From positions 62,001-126,000 of the forward strand of contig NZ_JACHCZ010000002.1 of the NCBI RefSeq assembly GCF_014207255.1: DNA of 64,000 nucleotides. The letters are read 5' to 3'. The stretch is from Pseudomonas sp. JAI120. Its GTDB lineage: Bacteria; Pseudomonadota; Gammaproteobacteria; Pseudomonadales; Pseudomonadaceae. Below are positions 42,531 through 53,100 of this stretch, piece by piece (within the stretch, counting starts at the first letter, position 1; each line of letters begins with the position of its first letter). The position numbers and the translations under genes were made by a program. The notes under the pieces are model-generated. The model saw nothing but the letters and a program-made list of their open reading frames with translations, had not been told where the DNA came from and searched no databases.

Positions 42531-43214
42531 TCAGATGGCGACCAGATGACCTTCCTGCAGATGCAGTACGCGGTCCATCTGGCGGGCCATGCTCATGTCA
42601 TGGGTCACCACCAGGAACGCGGTGCGCATCTGGGTGCTCAGTTCCAGCATCAAGTCCTTGATGCCCTGGGCGGTGTGAGAGTCGAGGTTGCCGGTGGGCT
42701 CGTCGAGCATCACCAGCCCCGGGTTGTTCACCAGGGCACGGGCAATCGCCACACGCTGGCGCTCACCGCCGGACAGTTCGGCCGGTTTGTGCTCCAGGCG
42801 ATGGCCGAGGCCGACGCGCTCGAGCAACGCCTTGGCACGCTGACGCGCTTCCGGGATCGCGGTCTTGCCGATCAACAGCGGCATGCACACGTTTTCCAGG
42901 GCGGTGAATTCCGGCAACAGGTGGTGGAACTGGTACACAAAGCCCAACGAGCGGTTGCGCAACTGGCCACGGGCCTTTTCATTCAAGGCCGACAGTTCTT
43001 CACCGGCCAGCCATACACTGCCCTGGGACGGCGTATCAAGGCCGCCCAACAGGTTGAGCAAGGTACTTTTGCCGGAACCGGAACTGCCGACGATCGCCAC
43101 GCGCTCGCCGGGATGAAGTTCCAGTTGCAGGTTGGACAGCACCACAACCGACTCCGGGCCTTCCTCGTAGGATTTGCCCAGGTTGCGGCAGCTCAGGATT
43201 GCTTTTTCACTCAT
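42531..43214 (-). CDS. lolD: Lipoprotein-releasing ABC ATPase LolD
   Basis: This 227-residue ATPase drives LolCDE. It has Walker A (GSSGSGKST), Q-loop ([11 protein letters not shown]), signature ([15 protein letters not shown]), Walker B ([12 protein letters not shown]) and switch His (VVTHDMSMA). The gene starts at ATG 43214 (MSEKAILSC), 7 nt after the lolC stop. An in-frame ATG at 43229 overlaps that stop and would add five residues, and a longer frame to 43289 lies inside lolC and is ignored. Confidence 0.94.
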   Translation of the reverse strand: MSEKAILSCRNLGKSYEEGPESVVVLSNLQLELHPGERVAIVGSSGSGKSTLLNLLGGLDTPSQGSVWLAGEELSALNEKARGQLRNRSLGFVYQFHHLLPEFTALENVCMPLLIGKTAIPEARQRAKALLERVGLGHRLEHKPAELSGGERQRVAIARALVNNPGLVMLDEPTGNLDSHTAQGIKDLMLELSTQMRTAFLVVTHDMSMARQMDRVLHLQEGHLVAI

Positions 43215-43221
43215 GCCCGAT

Positions 43222-44472
43222 TCACTCATAACGTAAGGCCTGTGCTGGCTGGGTACGTGCCGCGCGCCAGGCTGGATACAGGGTGGCAAGGAAACTCAGG
43301 ACCAACGCGGCGCCGCCCACCATCAGCACGTCCTGGGCTTGCACCTGGGACGGCAGGTAATCGATGAAGTAGACGTCGGCGTTGAGGAACTTGTGGCCGA
43401 TCACCTTTTCAAGCAAGGCGATGGCGGCACTGACGTTCAGCGCGGCCAAAATGCCTACCGCGGTACCGATCAAGGTGCCGACCACGCCAATCACGGTGCC
43501 CTGCACCATGAAGATCGCCATGATCTGCCCCGGCGTGGCGCCCAGGGTGCGCAGGATGGCAATGTCGCCCTTCTTGTCATTCACCACCATCACCAGCGTG
43601 GAGATGATGTTGAAGGCGGCAACGGCGACGATCAGCAGCAACAGCAGGCCGATCATGGCTTTTTCCATGCGGATGGCTTGGTACAGGTTGCCGTGGGTGC
43701 GGGTCCAGTCGCGGGCGTAGTACTGGCTTTCACCCAGGTGCTGGGCGATTTCCCAGGCGCCGCGCGGGGCATCGAACAGGTCGTTGAACTTCAGGCGCAG
43801 GCCCTGCACCTGGTCCGGCTGCCAGCGATGCAGGCGGGCCAGGTCGGTGAGGTTGGTCAGGCCGAGGTAGCCGTCGATCTCGCCGGCGCCAACGTGAAAG
43901 GTACCGACCACGGTAAAGCGCTTCATGCGCGGGAACATGCCGGCCGGCGTCACGGTGACTTCCGGGGCGACGAAGGTCAGCTTGTCGCCGATGCCCACGC
44001 CGAGTTTGGCCGCTGCCTTGTCACCGATGACAATGCCAAAACTGCCGGGGGCCAGATCGTCGAGTTTGCCCTGCAACATGAACTTATCGATGATCGAGAC
44101 GTTGCGTTCCTGGGCCGGGTCGATGGCATTGAGCAGGATTTTCTGCACCTTGCCGTCATTGGTCAGCAGCCCCTGCATCTGGGTAAACGGCGCGACGGCC
44201 ACTACCTTGGGGTTCTGCTTGACCTTGGCGGCCAGGCTTTGCCAGTCGCTGATGGGCGCATCGCCCTCGATGGTCGCGTGGGGCACCATGCCCAGCACGC
44301 GGGTGCGCATCTCATGATCGAAGCCGTTCATCACCGACAGCACTACGATCATCACGACCACGCCAAGGGCGAGACCGATCATCGAGGTCAAGGAAATGAA
44401 CGACACAAAATGATTGCGACGCTTTGCACGGGTATAACGCGTGCCAATAAATACGAAGAGAGGTCTGAACAT
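43222..44472 (-). CDS. lolC: Lipoprotein-releasing ABC permease LolC
   Basis: This 416-residue inner-membrane subunit of LolCDE recruits the periplasmic chaperone LolA. It has TM1 near residue 22-48, a periplasmic domain (about 50-270, with the conserved [13 protein letters not shown]) and three C-terminal TM segments with [23 protein letters not shown]. It is the first gene of the leftward lolCDE operon, divergent from the PilZ gene across 94 bp. Confidence 0.92.
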   Translation of the reverse strand: MFRPLFVFIGTRYTRAKRRNHFVSFISLTSMIGLALGVVVMIVVLSVMNGFDHEMRTRVLGMVPHATIEGDAPISDWQSLAAKVKQNPKVVAVAPFTQMQGLLTNDGKVQKILLNAIDPAQERNVSIIDKFMLQGKLDDLAPGSFGIVIGDKAAAKLGVGIGDKLTFVAPEVTVTPAGMFPRMKRFTVVGTFHVGAGEIDGYLGLTNLTDLARLHRWQPDQVQGLRLKFNDLFDAPRGAWEIAQHLGESQYYARDWTRTHGNLYQAIRMEKAMIGLLLLLIVAVAAFNIISTLVMVVNDKKGDIAILRTLGATPGQIMAIFMVQGTVIGVVGTLIGTAVGILAALNVSAAIALLEKVIGHKFLNADVYFIDYLPSQVQAQDVLMVGGAALVLSFLATLYPAWRAARTQPAQALRYE

Positions 44473-44566
44473 GTCGGGGCTTGTTCGGAGGAAAAGAAGA
44501 CGTCCCGGTGGCGGGGTCTGGTAAGCAGCTTTACACTCAGACCATTACCGTTACCTGGGGTTCGCC

Positions 44567-45151
44567 ATGTCGACATTAGATGAAGAAGAGCGCCGCGAAT
44601 ACTACCGTATCGACGACATGATCGCACTCCAAATCAAAAGCCTGTCTGCCCCCGAAGCGGCGAGCAAGGAAGTGTTGCTGGATGATTCACCGCTGTTCAA
44701 TCTGCTCAGTGAACTGCACCTGAGCGAATTTGAAGCCCAGCACCTGCTGCGCCAGCTCAGCGAGAAGGATCGCACCCTCGTCGCCTTTCTCCGCGTGCAG
44801 AACAAACGCTTGGATTTGCTCAGCCAAATCATGGCCCGCGGCCTGCTGGATGAGGTCGGCGCCCCGCAGCCAGTGATCATTTCCGAGGGCGGCATCGATT
44901 TCCAACACCCCTCCCCCCTGACGGTGGGTGCGAACCTGGCGGTCAAGCTGGTGCTGATGCCCCAGGCGCTCGGCCTGCTGCTGCGCGCGCGGGTCACCCA
45001 TTGCGATCCCAAGGGCACAGGCTTTGACATCGGCACGGAATTCGCAGCCATGACCGATGCCCAACGCCAGCTGCTGGCACGCTACATCCTGCAGAAACAG
45101 GCGCAGGAACGGCGCCTGGCGCGGGAACAGAGCGACGCCCAGGACACCTGA
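44567..45151 (+). CDS. PilZ-domain protein with N-terminal helical region
   Basis: This 194-residue protein begins MSTLDEEERREYYRIDDMIAL, where RREYYRI resembles the R-x3-R c-di-GMP motif. A helical segment (about 40-105) follows, and then a beta-rich C-terminal part with ISEGGIDFQ and GFDIGTEF. The N-terminal extension distinguishes it from the 98-residue PilZ protein at 35222. It lies between lolC and the glycerophosphodiesterase gene, the same position as in P. aeruginosa. c-di-GMP binding is likely but the second motif is degenerate. Confidence 0.78.
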   Translation: MSTLDEEERREYYRIDDMIALQIKSLSAPEAASKEVLLDDSPLFNLLSELHLSEFEAQHLLRQLSEKDRTLVAFLRVQNKRLDLLSQIMARGLLDEVGAPQPVIISEGGIDFQHPSPLTVGANLAVKLVLMPQALGLLLRARVTHCDPKGTGFDIGTEFAAMTDAQRQLLARYILQKQAQERRLAREQSDAQDT

Positions 45152-45195
45152 ATTCGTATTTACCCCGCCAGACAACCTGGCGTAAAGGAGCAACT

Positions 45196-45918
45196 GTGAC
45201 CCTGATCTACGGCCACCGCGGTGCCAAAGGCGAAGCACCGGAAAACACTCTGACCAGCTTTCAGGAGTGCCTCAAGCACGGTGTACGCCGCTGCGAACTG
45301 GATTTGCACCTGTCCATGGACGGCGAGCTGATGGTCATCCACGACCCGACCCTCAAGCGCACCGCCGACCGACGCGGCAAAGTCGTCGAGTATTCGGCAG
45401 CAGACCTGGTCAAGATGGACGCGCGCAAAGGCGGCCCAGGCTGGGTCAAGCCTTGCCCGATTCCGCGCCTGGAAGAGCTGTTCGAACAGTGCGACTTCGA
45501 TCACTGGCAACTGGAAGTCAAAAGCGCCTCGCGCACCCGCGCCGCGACCACCGTGCTGGCCATCCGTGAGATGGCCGTGCGTTTCGGCCTGATGGACAAG
45601 GTCACCGTGACCTCAAGCTCGCGGGAAGTGTTGAAAGCAGCGGTTGAACTCACCCCCGACCTGTCACGCGGACTGGTCGCCGAATATGCCTGGCTCGACC
45701 CGTTGAAGGTCGCGCAAAACTACGGCTGTGAGTTTCTGGCATTGAACTGGACGTTGTGCACCCCCGAGCGTCTGGAAAAAGCCCAGCGCCAGGGCCTGCA
45801 CGTGTCCGTGTGGACGGTCAACGAACCTGCGCTGATGCGCAGGCTCGCCGACTTCGGCGTAGATAGCCTGATTACAGACTTTCCCGGTTTGGCCACTGCC
45901 ACCCTCGAGAATTACTGA
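45196..45918 (+). CDS. Cytoplasmic glycerophosphodiester phosphodiesterase (UgpQ-like)
   Basis: This 240-residue TIM-barrel GDPD hydrolyses glycerophosphodiesters to glycerol 3-phosphate and an alcohol. The catalytic segment HRGAKGEAPENTLTSF and the metal ligands in CELDLHLSMDGELMVIHDP are intact. No signal peptide is present, so it is cytoplasmic, like UgpQ. GTG start at 45196 with AAGGAG 6 nt upstream. It follows the PilZ gene by 44 nt, a possible two-gene unit, and converges with sthA. Confidence 0.92.
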   Translation: MTLIYGHRGAKGEAPENTLTSFQECLKHGVRRCELDLHLSMDGELMVIHDPTLKRTADRRGKVVEYSAADLVKMDARKGGPGWVKPCPIPRLEELFEQCDFDHWQLEVKSASRTRAATTVLAIREMAVRFGLMDKVTVTSSSREVLKAAVELTPDLSRGLVAEYAWLDPLKVAQNYGCEFLALNWTLCTPERLEKAQRQGLHVSVWTVNEPALMRRLADFGVDSLITDFPGLATATLENY

Positions 45919-45929
45919 AATCGGTCTCC

Positions 45930-45954
45930 CCGGCCGGCTCAGGCCACCGGCCGG
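45930..45954. terminator. GC-rich hairpin between GDPD and sthA
   Basis: CCGGCCGG is repeated around a 9-nt loop and pairs perfectly in the 42-bp convergent gap; an A-run on the right (T-run for the leftward transcript's complement) is short. Probable bidirectional terminator. Confidence 0.55.
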
Positions 45955-45960
45955 AGCCGC

Positions 45961-47355
45961 TCAAAAAAGCCGGTTGAGGCCGTCGTAGGCCGCTACCCGA
46001 TAGGCTTCCGCCATGGTCGGGTAGTTGAACGTGGTGTTCACAAAATACTTGAGGGTATTTTGCTCACCCGGCTGGTTCATGATCGCCTGGCCGATGTGCA
46101 CGATCTCAGAGGCCTGGTAGCCGAAGCAATGCACGCCGAGGACTTCCAGGGTTTCGCGGTGGAACAGGATCTTGAGCATGCCTTGCGGCTCACCGGCGAT
46201 CTGCGCACGCGCCATGCTCTTGAAGAACGCCTTACCCACTTCGTAAGGCACCTTGGCCTTGGTCAGTTCGTGCTCGTTCTTGCCGATCGAGCTGATCTCG
46301 GGAATCGTGTAGATCCCGGTGGGCACGTCGTTCACATAACGCCAGCTGCCGTTGTCGACGATGCTGCCGGCCGCCGAACGGCCCTGGTCATGCGCCGCAC
46401 TGGCCAGGCTTGGCCAGCCGATCACGTCACCGGCACCGTAGATGTTGGTCACGCAGGTGCGGTAGTTCTCGTCGACTTCGATCTGGCCACGGTTGTTGAC
46501 CTTGACCCCGATGTTTTCCATGCCCAGCTTGTCGGTGTTGCCGGTACGGCCGTTGCACCACAACAAGGCGTCAGCCTTGATCTTCTTGCCGGACTTGAGG
46601 TGCAGGATCACGCCGTTGTCCAGGCCTTCAACCCGCTCGTACTCTTCGTTGTGACGCACGGTGATGTTGTTGTTGCTGAAGTGGTAACTCAACGCCTGGG
46701 AAATTTCCGAGTCGAGGAAGCTCAGCAACTGGTCGCGGTTGTCCACCAGTTCCACCAGTACACCCAGGCCGCTGAAGATCGAGGCGTATTCACAGCCGAT
46801 CACACCGGCGCCGTAGATGATCAGTTTGCGCGGGGTATGACCCAGGCTGAGGATGGTGTCGCTATCGTAGATACGCGGGTGGTGGAAATCGATATCCGCC
46901 GGGCGATATGGGCGCGAACCGGTGGCGATGATGATGTGCTTGGCCACCAGCGTCTCGACCACGCCGTTGGCGCACACCACTTCGACGGTTTGCTCGTCGG
47001 CGAAGCTGCCGGTGCCGAAGAACAGGTCGACACGGTTACGGGCGTAGTACCCGGTACGCGAAGCGACTTGCTTGGAGATGACCTTCTCGGCGCTTTTCAG
47101 CACGTCCGGGAACGAGAACCAGCGCGGCTCACCAATCGCCCGGAACATCGGGTTGGTGTTGAACTGCATGATCTGGCGCACCGAGTGACGCAAAGCCTTG
47201 GACGGGATGGTACCCAGGTGGGTGCAGTTACCGCCGACCTGGCGACGGCTATCGACCATCGCCACCTTGCGCCCTGCCTTCGCGGCGTTCATCGCCGCAC
47301 CTTCTCCAGCCGGGCCGGAACCCAGTACCACCACGTCGTAGTTGTAGACAGCCAT
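45961..47355 (-). CDS. sthA: Soluble pyridine nucleotide transhydrogenase SthA
   Basis: This 464-residue FAD-dependent cytoplasmic enzyme moves hydride between NADPH and NAD+, balancing the two pools. The FAD motif [16 protein letters not shown] starts the chain. The disulfide-reductase-like motif is [16 protein letters not shown], in which only one Cys of the usual Cys pair is kept, as in other Sth proteins. The NAD(P) motif is [13 protein letters not shown] and a C-terminal dimerisation domain follows. Position next to the GDPD gene is as in P. aeruginosa. Confidence 0.96.
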   Translation of the reverse strand: MAVYNYDVVVLGSGPAGEGAAMNAAKAGRKVAMVDSRRQVGGNCTHLGTIPSKALRHSVRQIMQFNTNPMFRAIGEPRWFSFPDVLKSAEKVISKQVASRTGYYARNRVDLFFGTGSFADEQTVEVVCANGVVETLVAKHIIIATGSRPYRPADIDFHHPRIYDSDTILSLGHTPRKLIIYGAGVIGCEYASIFSGLGVLVELVDNRDQLLSFLDSEISQALSYHFSNNNITVRHNEEYERVEGLDNGVILHLKSGKKIKADALLWCNGRTGNTDKLGMENIGVKVNNRGQIEVDENYRTCVTNIYGAGDVIGWPSLASAAHDQGRSAAGSIVDNGSWRYVNDVPTGIYTIPEISSIGKNEHELTKAKVPYEVGKAFFKSMARAQIAGEPQGMLKILFHRETLEVLGVHCFGYQASEIVHIGQAIMNQPGEQNTLKYFVNTTFNYPTMAEAYRVAAYDGLNRLF

Positions 47356-47569
47356 GCGTACTCCTCAGAACAGGCCAGGCGCACGGTTGGGCGCCTGGCT
47401 AAATCATGCCGCGGCCAGCGGTCATGAAGGACAATTTGGCTCAAGTGTGTGAGCCGGGGCACAGTCTATATAAGGCTCAACGCCGCGCACATTAACCCTT
47501 GGTCGCGTCGTAGGCCAGTTTTGCCATACTACATGACGCAAATCAGCGCCGATTTCAGGATGAGCCATT

Positions 47570-48103
47570 ATGCGACAACTATTTTTTTGTTTGATGCTGA
47601 TGGTGTCGATCACAGCGCACGCCAATGAAGCGGAGCGACTCAAGCAAGCGGGCTTCCCGGCGCAGGTTGAGGGACTGACGCTGAAAAACCAGGCGGTGTT
47701 CAACTATCTCTGGGCGGATGTTTACGCCGCCGGACTGTATGCCTCTGCGGATGTGAGCGCCAGACAGGCCTGGGCACAACAAAAGGATCTGCGCCTGGTG
47801 CTGTATTACTTTCGCAACATCGACCGCAAGGATGTGATCAAGGCTGCCACGGCGACGTTGGAGCGCCAGCAAACCAGTGCTCGATTGAAGCCCGAGCTGG
47901 ATCAGCTGCATGCGCGCTTTCGCAATATCCGTAACGGGGATCGTTATGCCCTGGATTTTCGGCCAGGTCGTGGCCTGAATTTGGAGATCAATGGGCAGGT
48001 GGTGTTCAGCAGCAGCAATGACGCGCTGGCAAGGGCCTACCTGGGCATCTGGCTGGCGCCCAAGGGTTTGTCTGATGAGTTGCGCGGCAAACTGCTGAAA
48101 TGA
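47570..48103 (+). CDS. Chalcone isomerase-like periplasmic protein
   Basis: This 177-residue protein has a signal peptide (MRQLFFCLMLMVSITAHA) and a single chalcone-isomerase-like fold (LTLKNQAVFNYLWADVYAAGLYAS, then LVLYYFRNIDRKDVIKA). Bacterial members lack proven flavonoid isomerase activity, and their role is unknown. It is divergent from sthA and followed by a BIME and a terminator. Confidence 0.8.
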   Translation: MRQLFFCLMLMVSITAHANEAERLKQAGFPAQVEGLTLKNQAVFNYLWADVYAAGLYASADVSARQAWAQQKDLRLVLYYFRNIDRKDVIKAATATLERQQTSARLKPELDQLHARFRNIRNGDRYALDFRPGRGLNLEINGQVVFSSSNDALARAYLGIWLAPKGLSDELRGKLLK

Positions 48104-48141
48104 AAATGGCCCACCAGTGAGGCATGCATCCACTGAACGAC

Positions 48142-48217
48142 CGCTATCGGGGACAGGCCCCTCCCACCTTTCGACGTGTGAATACATTCAAATGTGGGAG
48201 GGAGCTTGCTCCCGATG
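48142..48217. repeat. BIME: two inverted REP elements
   Basis: CGCTATCGGGGACAGGCCCC continues into TCCCACC, followed by a loop with GTGTGAATACATTCAA and the arm ATGTGGGAGGGAGCTTGCTC. The loop shares GTGAATACATTCAAATGTGG with 41174-41195. Arms are less perfect than in the other BIMEs. Confidence 0.88.
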
Positions 48218-48252
48218 AGGCCCTGATCGACAACACAAAACCTGCAGCCATA

Positions 48253-48281
48253 AAAAAGCCCCGAACCAGTCGGGGCTTTTT
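48253..48281. terminator. Bidirectional Rho-independent terminator
   Basis: AAAAAGCCCCG pairs with CGGGGCTTTTT around a 7-nt loop, between the chalcone-isomerase-like gene and leftward gap. Confidence 0.92.
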
Positions 48282-48297
48282 CATTCAACGCAGATGC

Positions 48298-49746
48298 TTA
48301 GCGCGGAAACGCTGGCGGGTTAACCCCAGCCATGTCTTCCATCACGCGAACCACCTGGCAGCTATAGCCGAACTCGTTGTCGTACCAGACGTACAGTACA
48401 ACGCGGTTGTCCTGGGTAATGGTCGCTTCCGCGTCCACCACACCGGCGTGGCGCGAGCCAACGAAGTCGGTGGACACCACTTCCTGGGAATTGACGAAGT
48501 CGATTTGCTTATGCAGATCGGAGTGCAGCGCCATGTAGCGCAGGTACTCGTTCATCTCTTCACGGGTAGCGGCTTTCTCAAGGTTCAGGTTGAGAATGGC
48601 CATCGACACGTTCGGCGTCGGCACACGGATCGCGTTACCGGTCAGCTTGCCGGCCAGCTCAGGCAGGGCCTTGGCAGCGGCGGTGGCAGCACCGGTCTCG
48701 GTGATGACCATGTTCAGCGCGGCGCTGCGGCCACGGCGATCGCCCTTGTGGAAGTTGTCGATCAGGTTCTGGTCGTTGGTGTACGAGTGAACGGTTTCAA
48801 CGTGGCCGTTAACGATGCCGAACTTGTCATTCACAGCCTTGAGCACCGGCACGATGGCGTTGGTGGTGCAGGAAGCGGCGGACACGATCTTGTCGTCAGC
48901 GGTAATTTCGCCGTGGTTGATGCCGTGCACGATGTTCTTGAGCTTGCCTTTGCCAGGCGCGGTCAGCACGACGCGATCGATACCCGGGCACGTCAGGTGC
49001 TGGCCCAGGCCTTCGGCATCACGCCATACACCGGTGTTGTCCACCAGCAGGGCGTCCTTGATGCCGTACTGGGTGTAATCCACCTCGGTCGGGTTCTTCG
49101 CGTAGATCACCTGGATCAGGTTACCGTTGGCGGTGATGGTGTTGTTTTCTTCGTCGATGGTGATGGTGCCGTTGAACGAACCGTGTACCGAATCGCGGCG
49201 CAGCAGGCTGGCGCGTTTGGTCAGGTCGTTCTCGGCGCCTTTGCGCACCACGATGGCACGCAGGCGCAGGCCGTCGCCGCCACCGGTTTTTTCGATCAGG
49301 ATGCGCGCCAGCAGGCGGCCGATACGACCGAAGCCGTACAGGACAACGTCGGTGCCTTTGCGGGCAGCGGCGTTTTGCTGGCCAACCACATCGGCCATTT
49401 CTTCACGCACGAACTGCTCGGCGGTACGGCCGGCACCTTCCTTGCGGAATTTGTAGGCCAGCTTGCCCAGGTCTACCGAAGCCGCGCCGAGCTTGAGCTC
49501 GCTCATGGCCTTGAGCAGGGGGAATGTTTCGTGGACGGAGAGTTCGCTGTCGTCGGCAGAACGATGGCGAGCAAAGCGATGCGCCTTGAGAATCGCGATG
49601 ACTGATTGGTTGATCAGGCTGCGGCCATAGATCGAGCTCACCACATTGTTATTGCGGTACAGCTGACCGATAAGCGGGATCATCGCTTCTGCGAGTGCTT
49701 CACGGTCGATCCATTCACCAAGACACTGGTCGGGCTTCTGAGTCAC
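48298..49746 (-). CDS. gap: Glyceraldehyde-3-phosphate dehydrogenase with N-terminal extension
   Basis: This GAPDH of about 482 residues is far longer than the usual 330-340. A roughly 135-residue N-terminal extension (DQCLGEWIDREALAEAMIPLI) precedes the Rossmann motif LYGFGRIGRL. Catalytic Cys293 is in SAASCTTNAIVPV, with the His in HSYTNDQ. It resembles the long gap upstream of mfd in P. aeruginosa, thought to work in gluconeogenic flow. An ATG at 49761 (MWKVPV) lacks a ribosome site, while GTG 49746 (reading TQKPDQ next) has GGAAGG 5 nt upstream, so GTG is preferred. Cofactor preference cannot be decided by eye. Confidence 0.92.
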   Translation of the reverse strand: MTQKPDQCLGEWIDREALAEAMIPLIGQLYRNNNVVSSIYGRSLINQSVIAILKAHRFARHRSADDSELSVHETFPLLKAMSELKLGAASVDLGKLAYKFRKEGAGRTAEQFVREEMADVVGQQNAAARKGTDVVLYGFGRIGRLLARILIEKTGGGDGLRLRAIVVRKGAENDLTKRASLLRRDSVHGSFNGTITIDEENNTITANGNLIQVIYAKNPTEVDYTQYGIKDALLVDNTGVWRDAEGLGQHLTCPGIDRVVLTAPGKGKLKNIVHGINHGEITADDKIVSAASCTTNAIVPVLKAVNDKFGIVNGHVETVHSYTNDQNLIDNFHKGDRRGRSAALNMVITETGAATAAAKALPELAGKLTGNAIRVPTPNVSMAILNLNLEKAATREEMNEYLRYMALHSDLHKQIDFVNSQEVVSTDFVGSRHAGVVDAEATITQDNRVVLYVWYDNEFGYSCQVVRVMEDMAGVNPPAFPR

Positions 49747-50101
49747 GGGAACCTTCCACATGTAGGGGCTGAAAAAAGGGGCTACATTATGTCGTCCGAC
49801 CGCCCGTTGAGCAATGCGCCAACCCCAACAAAAAGCCCTTGCAAAAAAATACCACCCCGCTAGAGGCCAGGAAACACGCGGGTTTCAGAAGGCCACCAAT
49901 GGCACAGCGCCGCCAACTTGTCCGTAACTCTCCGAAACATCCGTGCAAAACGGCACTACATAATGAGTCAAAAGCCCCCTTTGTTTGTCTTAGCCACTAC
50001 ATTTCCTACAAACCGTAATAGGCTCAGTCAGCAACTGACAGGCGGCACCTCGGGCCGTTACAATTACCGACTTTGTCGCAACGCTTGGAGCTCAACCTTC
50101 C
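49747..50101. promoter_or_regulatory. Divergent gap/mfd promoter region
   Basis: 355 bp without a gene. On the minus strand TTGCTC-N17-CATAAT (about 49785-49815) is a candidate promoter for gap. On the plus strand TACATAAT near 49955 is a candidate -10 for mfd. These are weak matches; no operator was recognised. Confidence 0.35.
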
Positions 50102-53100
50102 GTGCCCGTTCTGCGTCTACCGCTTCTCCCTGCCGCGGCAGGTAAACAGCACTGGGGCAACCTGCCCGGTGCAGCCCTGAGCCTGGCCATTGCCGAGGCT
50201 GCCAGCGCAGCCAAGCGCTTTACCCTGCTGCTCACCGCCGACAGCCAAAGCGCCGAACGGTTGGAGCAGGAGCTGAGCTTCTTCGCCCCCGATTTGCCGG
50301 TGCTGCATTTTCCCGACTGGGAAACCCTGCCCTACGACCTGTTCTCGCCGCACCAGGACATCATCTCCCAGCGTATCGCCAGCCTGTACCGCCTGCCGGA
50401 ACTGGCCCACGGCGTGTTGGTGGTGCCGATCACCACCGCCCTGCACCGCCTGGCGCCGACCAAGTTCCTGCTGGGCAGCAGCCTGGTGCTGGATATCGGC
50501 CAGAAGCTCGACGTGGAACAGATGCGCACGCGCCTGGAAGCCAGCGGCTACCGCTGCGTCGACACGGTGTATGAGCACGGTGAATTCGCCGTGCGTGGTG
50601 CATTGATCGACCTGTTCCCGATGGGCAGCAAGTTGCCGTACCGCATCGACCTGTTCGATGACGAAATCGAGACCCTGCGCACCTTCGATCCGGAAAACCA
50701 GCGGTCCATCGACAAGGTCGAGTCGATCAAACTGTTGCCGGCGCGGGAATTCCCGCTGCAAAAGGACGCAGTCACGCGCTTCAAGGCACGCTTCCGGGAA
50801 CGCTTCGATGTGGACTTCCGCCGCTGCCCGATCTTCCAGGACTTGAGCAGCGGGATTACCCCGGCGGGCATCGAGTACTACCTGCCGCTGTTCTTCGACG
50901 AAACCTCGACCCTGTTCGACTACCTGCCCCAGGACACCCAAGTGTTCTCGCTGCCGGGCATCGAGCAAGCCGCAGAAAACTTCTGGAACGACGTGCGCAA
51001 CCGCTATGAAGAGCGCCGCGTCGATCCCTCCCGTCCTCTATTGCCGCCCGCCGAGCTGTTCCTGCCGGTGGAAGACTGCTTCGCCCGCCTGAAAAACTGG
51101 CCGCGCGTGGTCGCCAGCCAGCAGGATGTGGACGCCGGCAGCGGCCGCGAACGTTTCCCTGCGGCGACGCTGCCGGACCTGGCAATCCAGGCCAAAGCCA
51201 CGCAACCACTGGAAGCACTCTCGAACTTCCTCGGCGACTTCCCCGGCCGCGTGCTGTTCACCGCCGAGTCCGCCGGGCGCCGTGAAGTGCTGCTGGAACT
51301 GCTGGAACGCCTGAAGCTGCGGCCGAAAACCGTCGACAGCTGGCCGGATTTTGTCGCCAGCAAAGAGCGCCTGGCGATCACCATCGCACCATTGGACGAG
51401 GGCCTGCTGCTGGATGACCCGGCCTTGGCGCTGATCGCCGAGAGCCCGCTGTTCGGCCAGCGCGTGATGCAACGTCGTCGCCGTGAAAAACGCGCCGACG
51501 CCAACAACGACGCGGTGATCAAAAACCTCACGGAACTGCGCGAAGGCGCGCCGGTGGTGCATATCGACCACGGCGTCGGCCGCTACCTCGGCCTGCAGAC
51601 CCTGGAGATCGACAACCAGGCCGCCGAATTCCTCACCATGGAATACGCCGAGGGCGCCAAGCTCTACGTGCCAGTGGCGAACCTGCACTTGATCGCCCGC
51701 TACACCGGCAGCGACGACGCCCTGGCGCCGCTGCACCGCCTGGGTTCCGAGACCTGGCAGAAAGCCAAGCGCAAGGCCGCCGAACAGGTGCGCGATGTCG
51801 CCGCCGAACTGCTCGACATCTATGCCCGTCGTGCGGCGCGCGAAGGGTATGCTTTCGCCGACCCAAAAGCCGACTATGCCACCTTCAGCGCCGGCTTCGC
51901 CTTCGAAGAAACCCCGGACCAGCAAACCACCATCGAAGCGGTGCGCGCCGACATGCTCGCGCCCAAGCCGATGGACCGCCTGGTCTGCGGCGACGTGGGC
52001 TTCGGCAAGACCGAAGTGGCCATGCGCGCCGCCTTCATTGCGGTACACGGCGGCAAGCAAGTGGCGATCCTGGTGCCGACCACCCTGCTCGCCCAGCAAC
52101 ACTACAACAGCTTCCGCGACCGCTTCGCCGACTGGCCGGTGACCGTGGAAGTGATGAGCCGCTTCAAGTCCGCCAAGGAAGTGAATGCCGCCGTCGCCGA
52201 CCTTGCCGAAGGCAAGATCGACATCGTGATCGGTACGCACAAGCTGCTGTCGGACGATGTAAAGATCAAGAACCTGGGCCTGGTGATCATCGACGAAGAA
52301 CACCGCTTCGGCGTGCGTCAAAAAGAACAGCTCAAGGCCCTGCGCAGTGAAGTCGACATCCTCACCCTCACCGCCACGCCGATTCCGCGCACGCTGAACA
52401 TGGCCGTGTCGGGCATGCGCGACCTGTCGATCATCGCCACGCCACCGGCACGGCGCCTGTCGGTGCGCACTTTCGTCATGGAGCAGAACAAAAGCACGGT
52501 CAAGGAAGCGCTGCTGCGGGAACTGCTGCGCGGCGGCCAGGTGTACTACCTGCACAACGACGTAAAAACCATCGAGAAATGCGCCGCCGACCTTGCCGAA
52601 CTGGTGCCGGAAGCACGCATCGCCATCGGCCATGGGCAGATGCGCGAACGCGATCTCGAACAGGTGATGAGCGACTTCTACCACAAGCGCTTCAACGTGC
52701 TGATCGCCTCGACCATCATCGAGACCGGCATCGACGTGCCGAGTGCCAACACCATCATCATCGAACGGGCGGACAAGTTCGGCCTGGCCCAACTGCACCA
52801 GCTGCGCGGCCGGGTTGGGCGCAGTCACCACCAGGCGTATGCCTACCTGCTGACGCCGCCCCGCCAACAGATCACCGGGGACGCCGAAAAGCGCCTGGAA
52901 GCGATCGCCAACACCCAGGACCTGGGCGCCGGTTTTGTCCTGGCCACCAATGACCTGGAAATCCGCGGCGCAGGCGAACTGCTGGGCGATGGCCAGAGCG
53001 GGCAGATCCAGGCAGTCGGCTTCACCTTGTATATGGAGATGCTTGAACGCGCGGTGAAAGCCATCCGCAAGGGCGAGCAGCCGAACCTCGATCAACCCCT

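Noticed and set aside
45961..47355. Loss of the redox disulfide in SthA as a defect
   Set aside because: Having Cys and Thr in place of the Cys pair is normal for soluble transhydrogenases.
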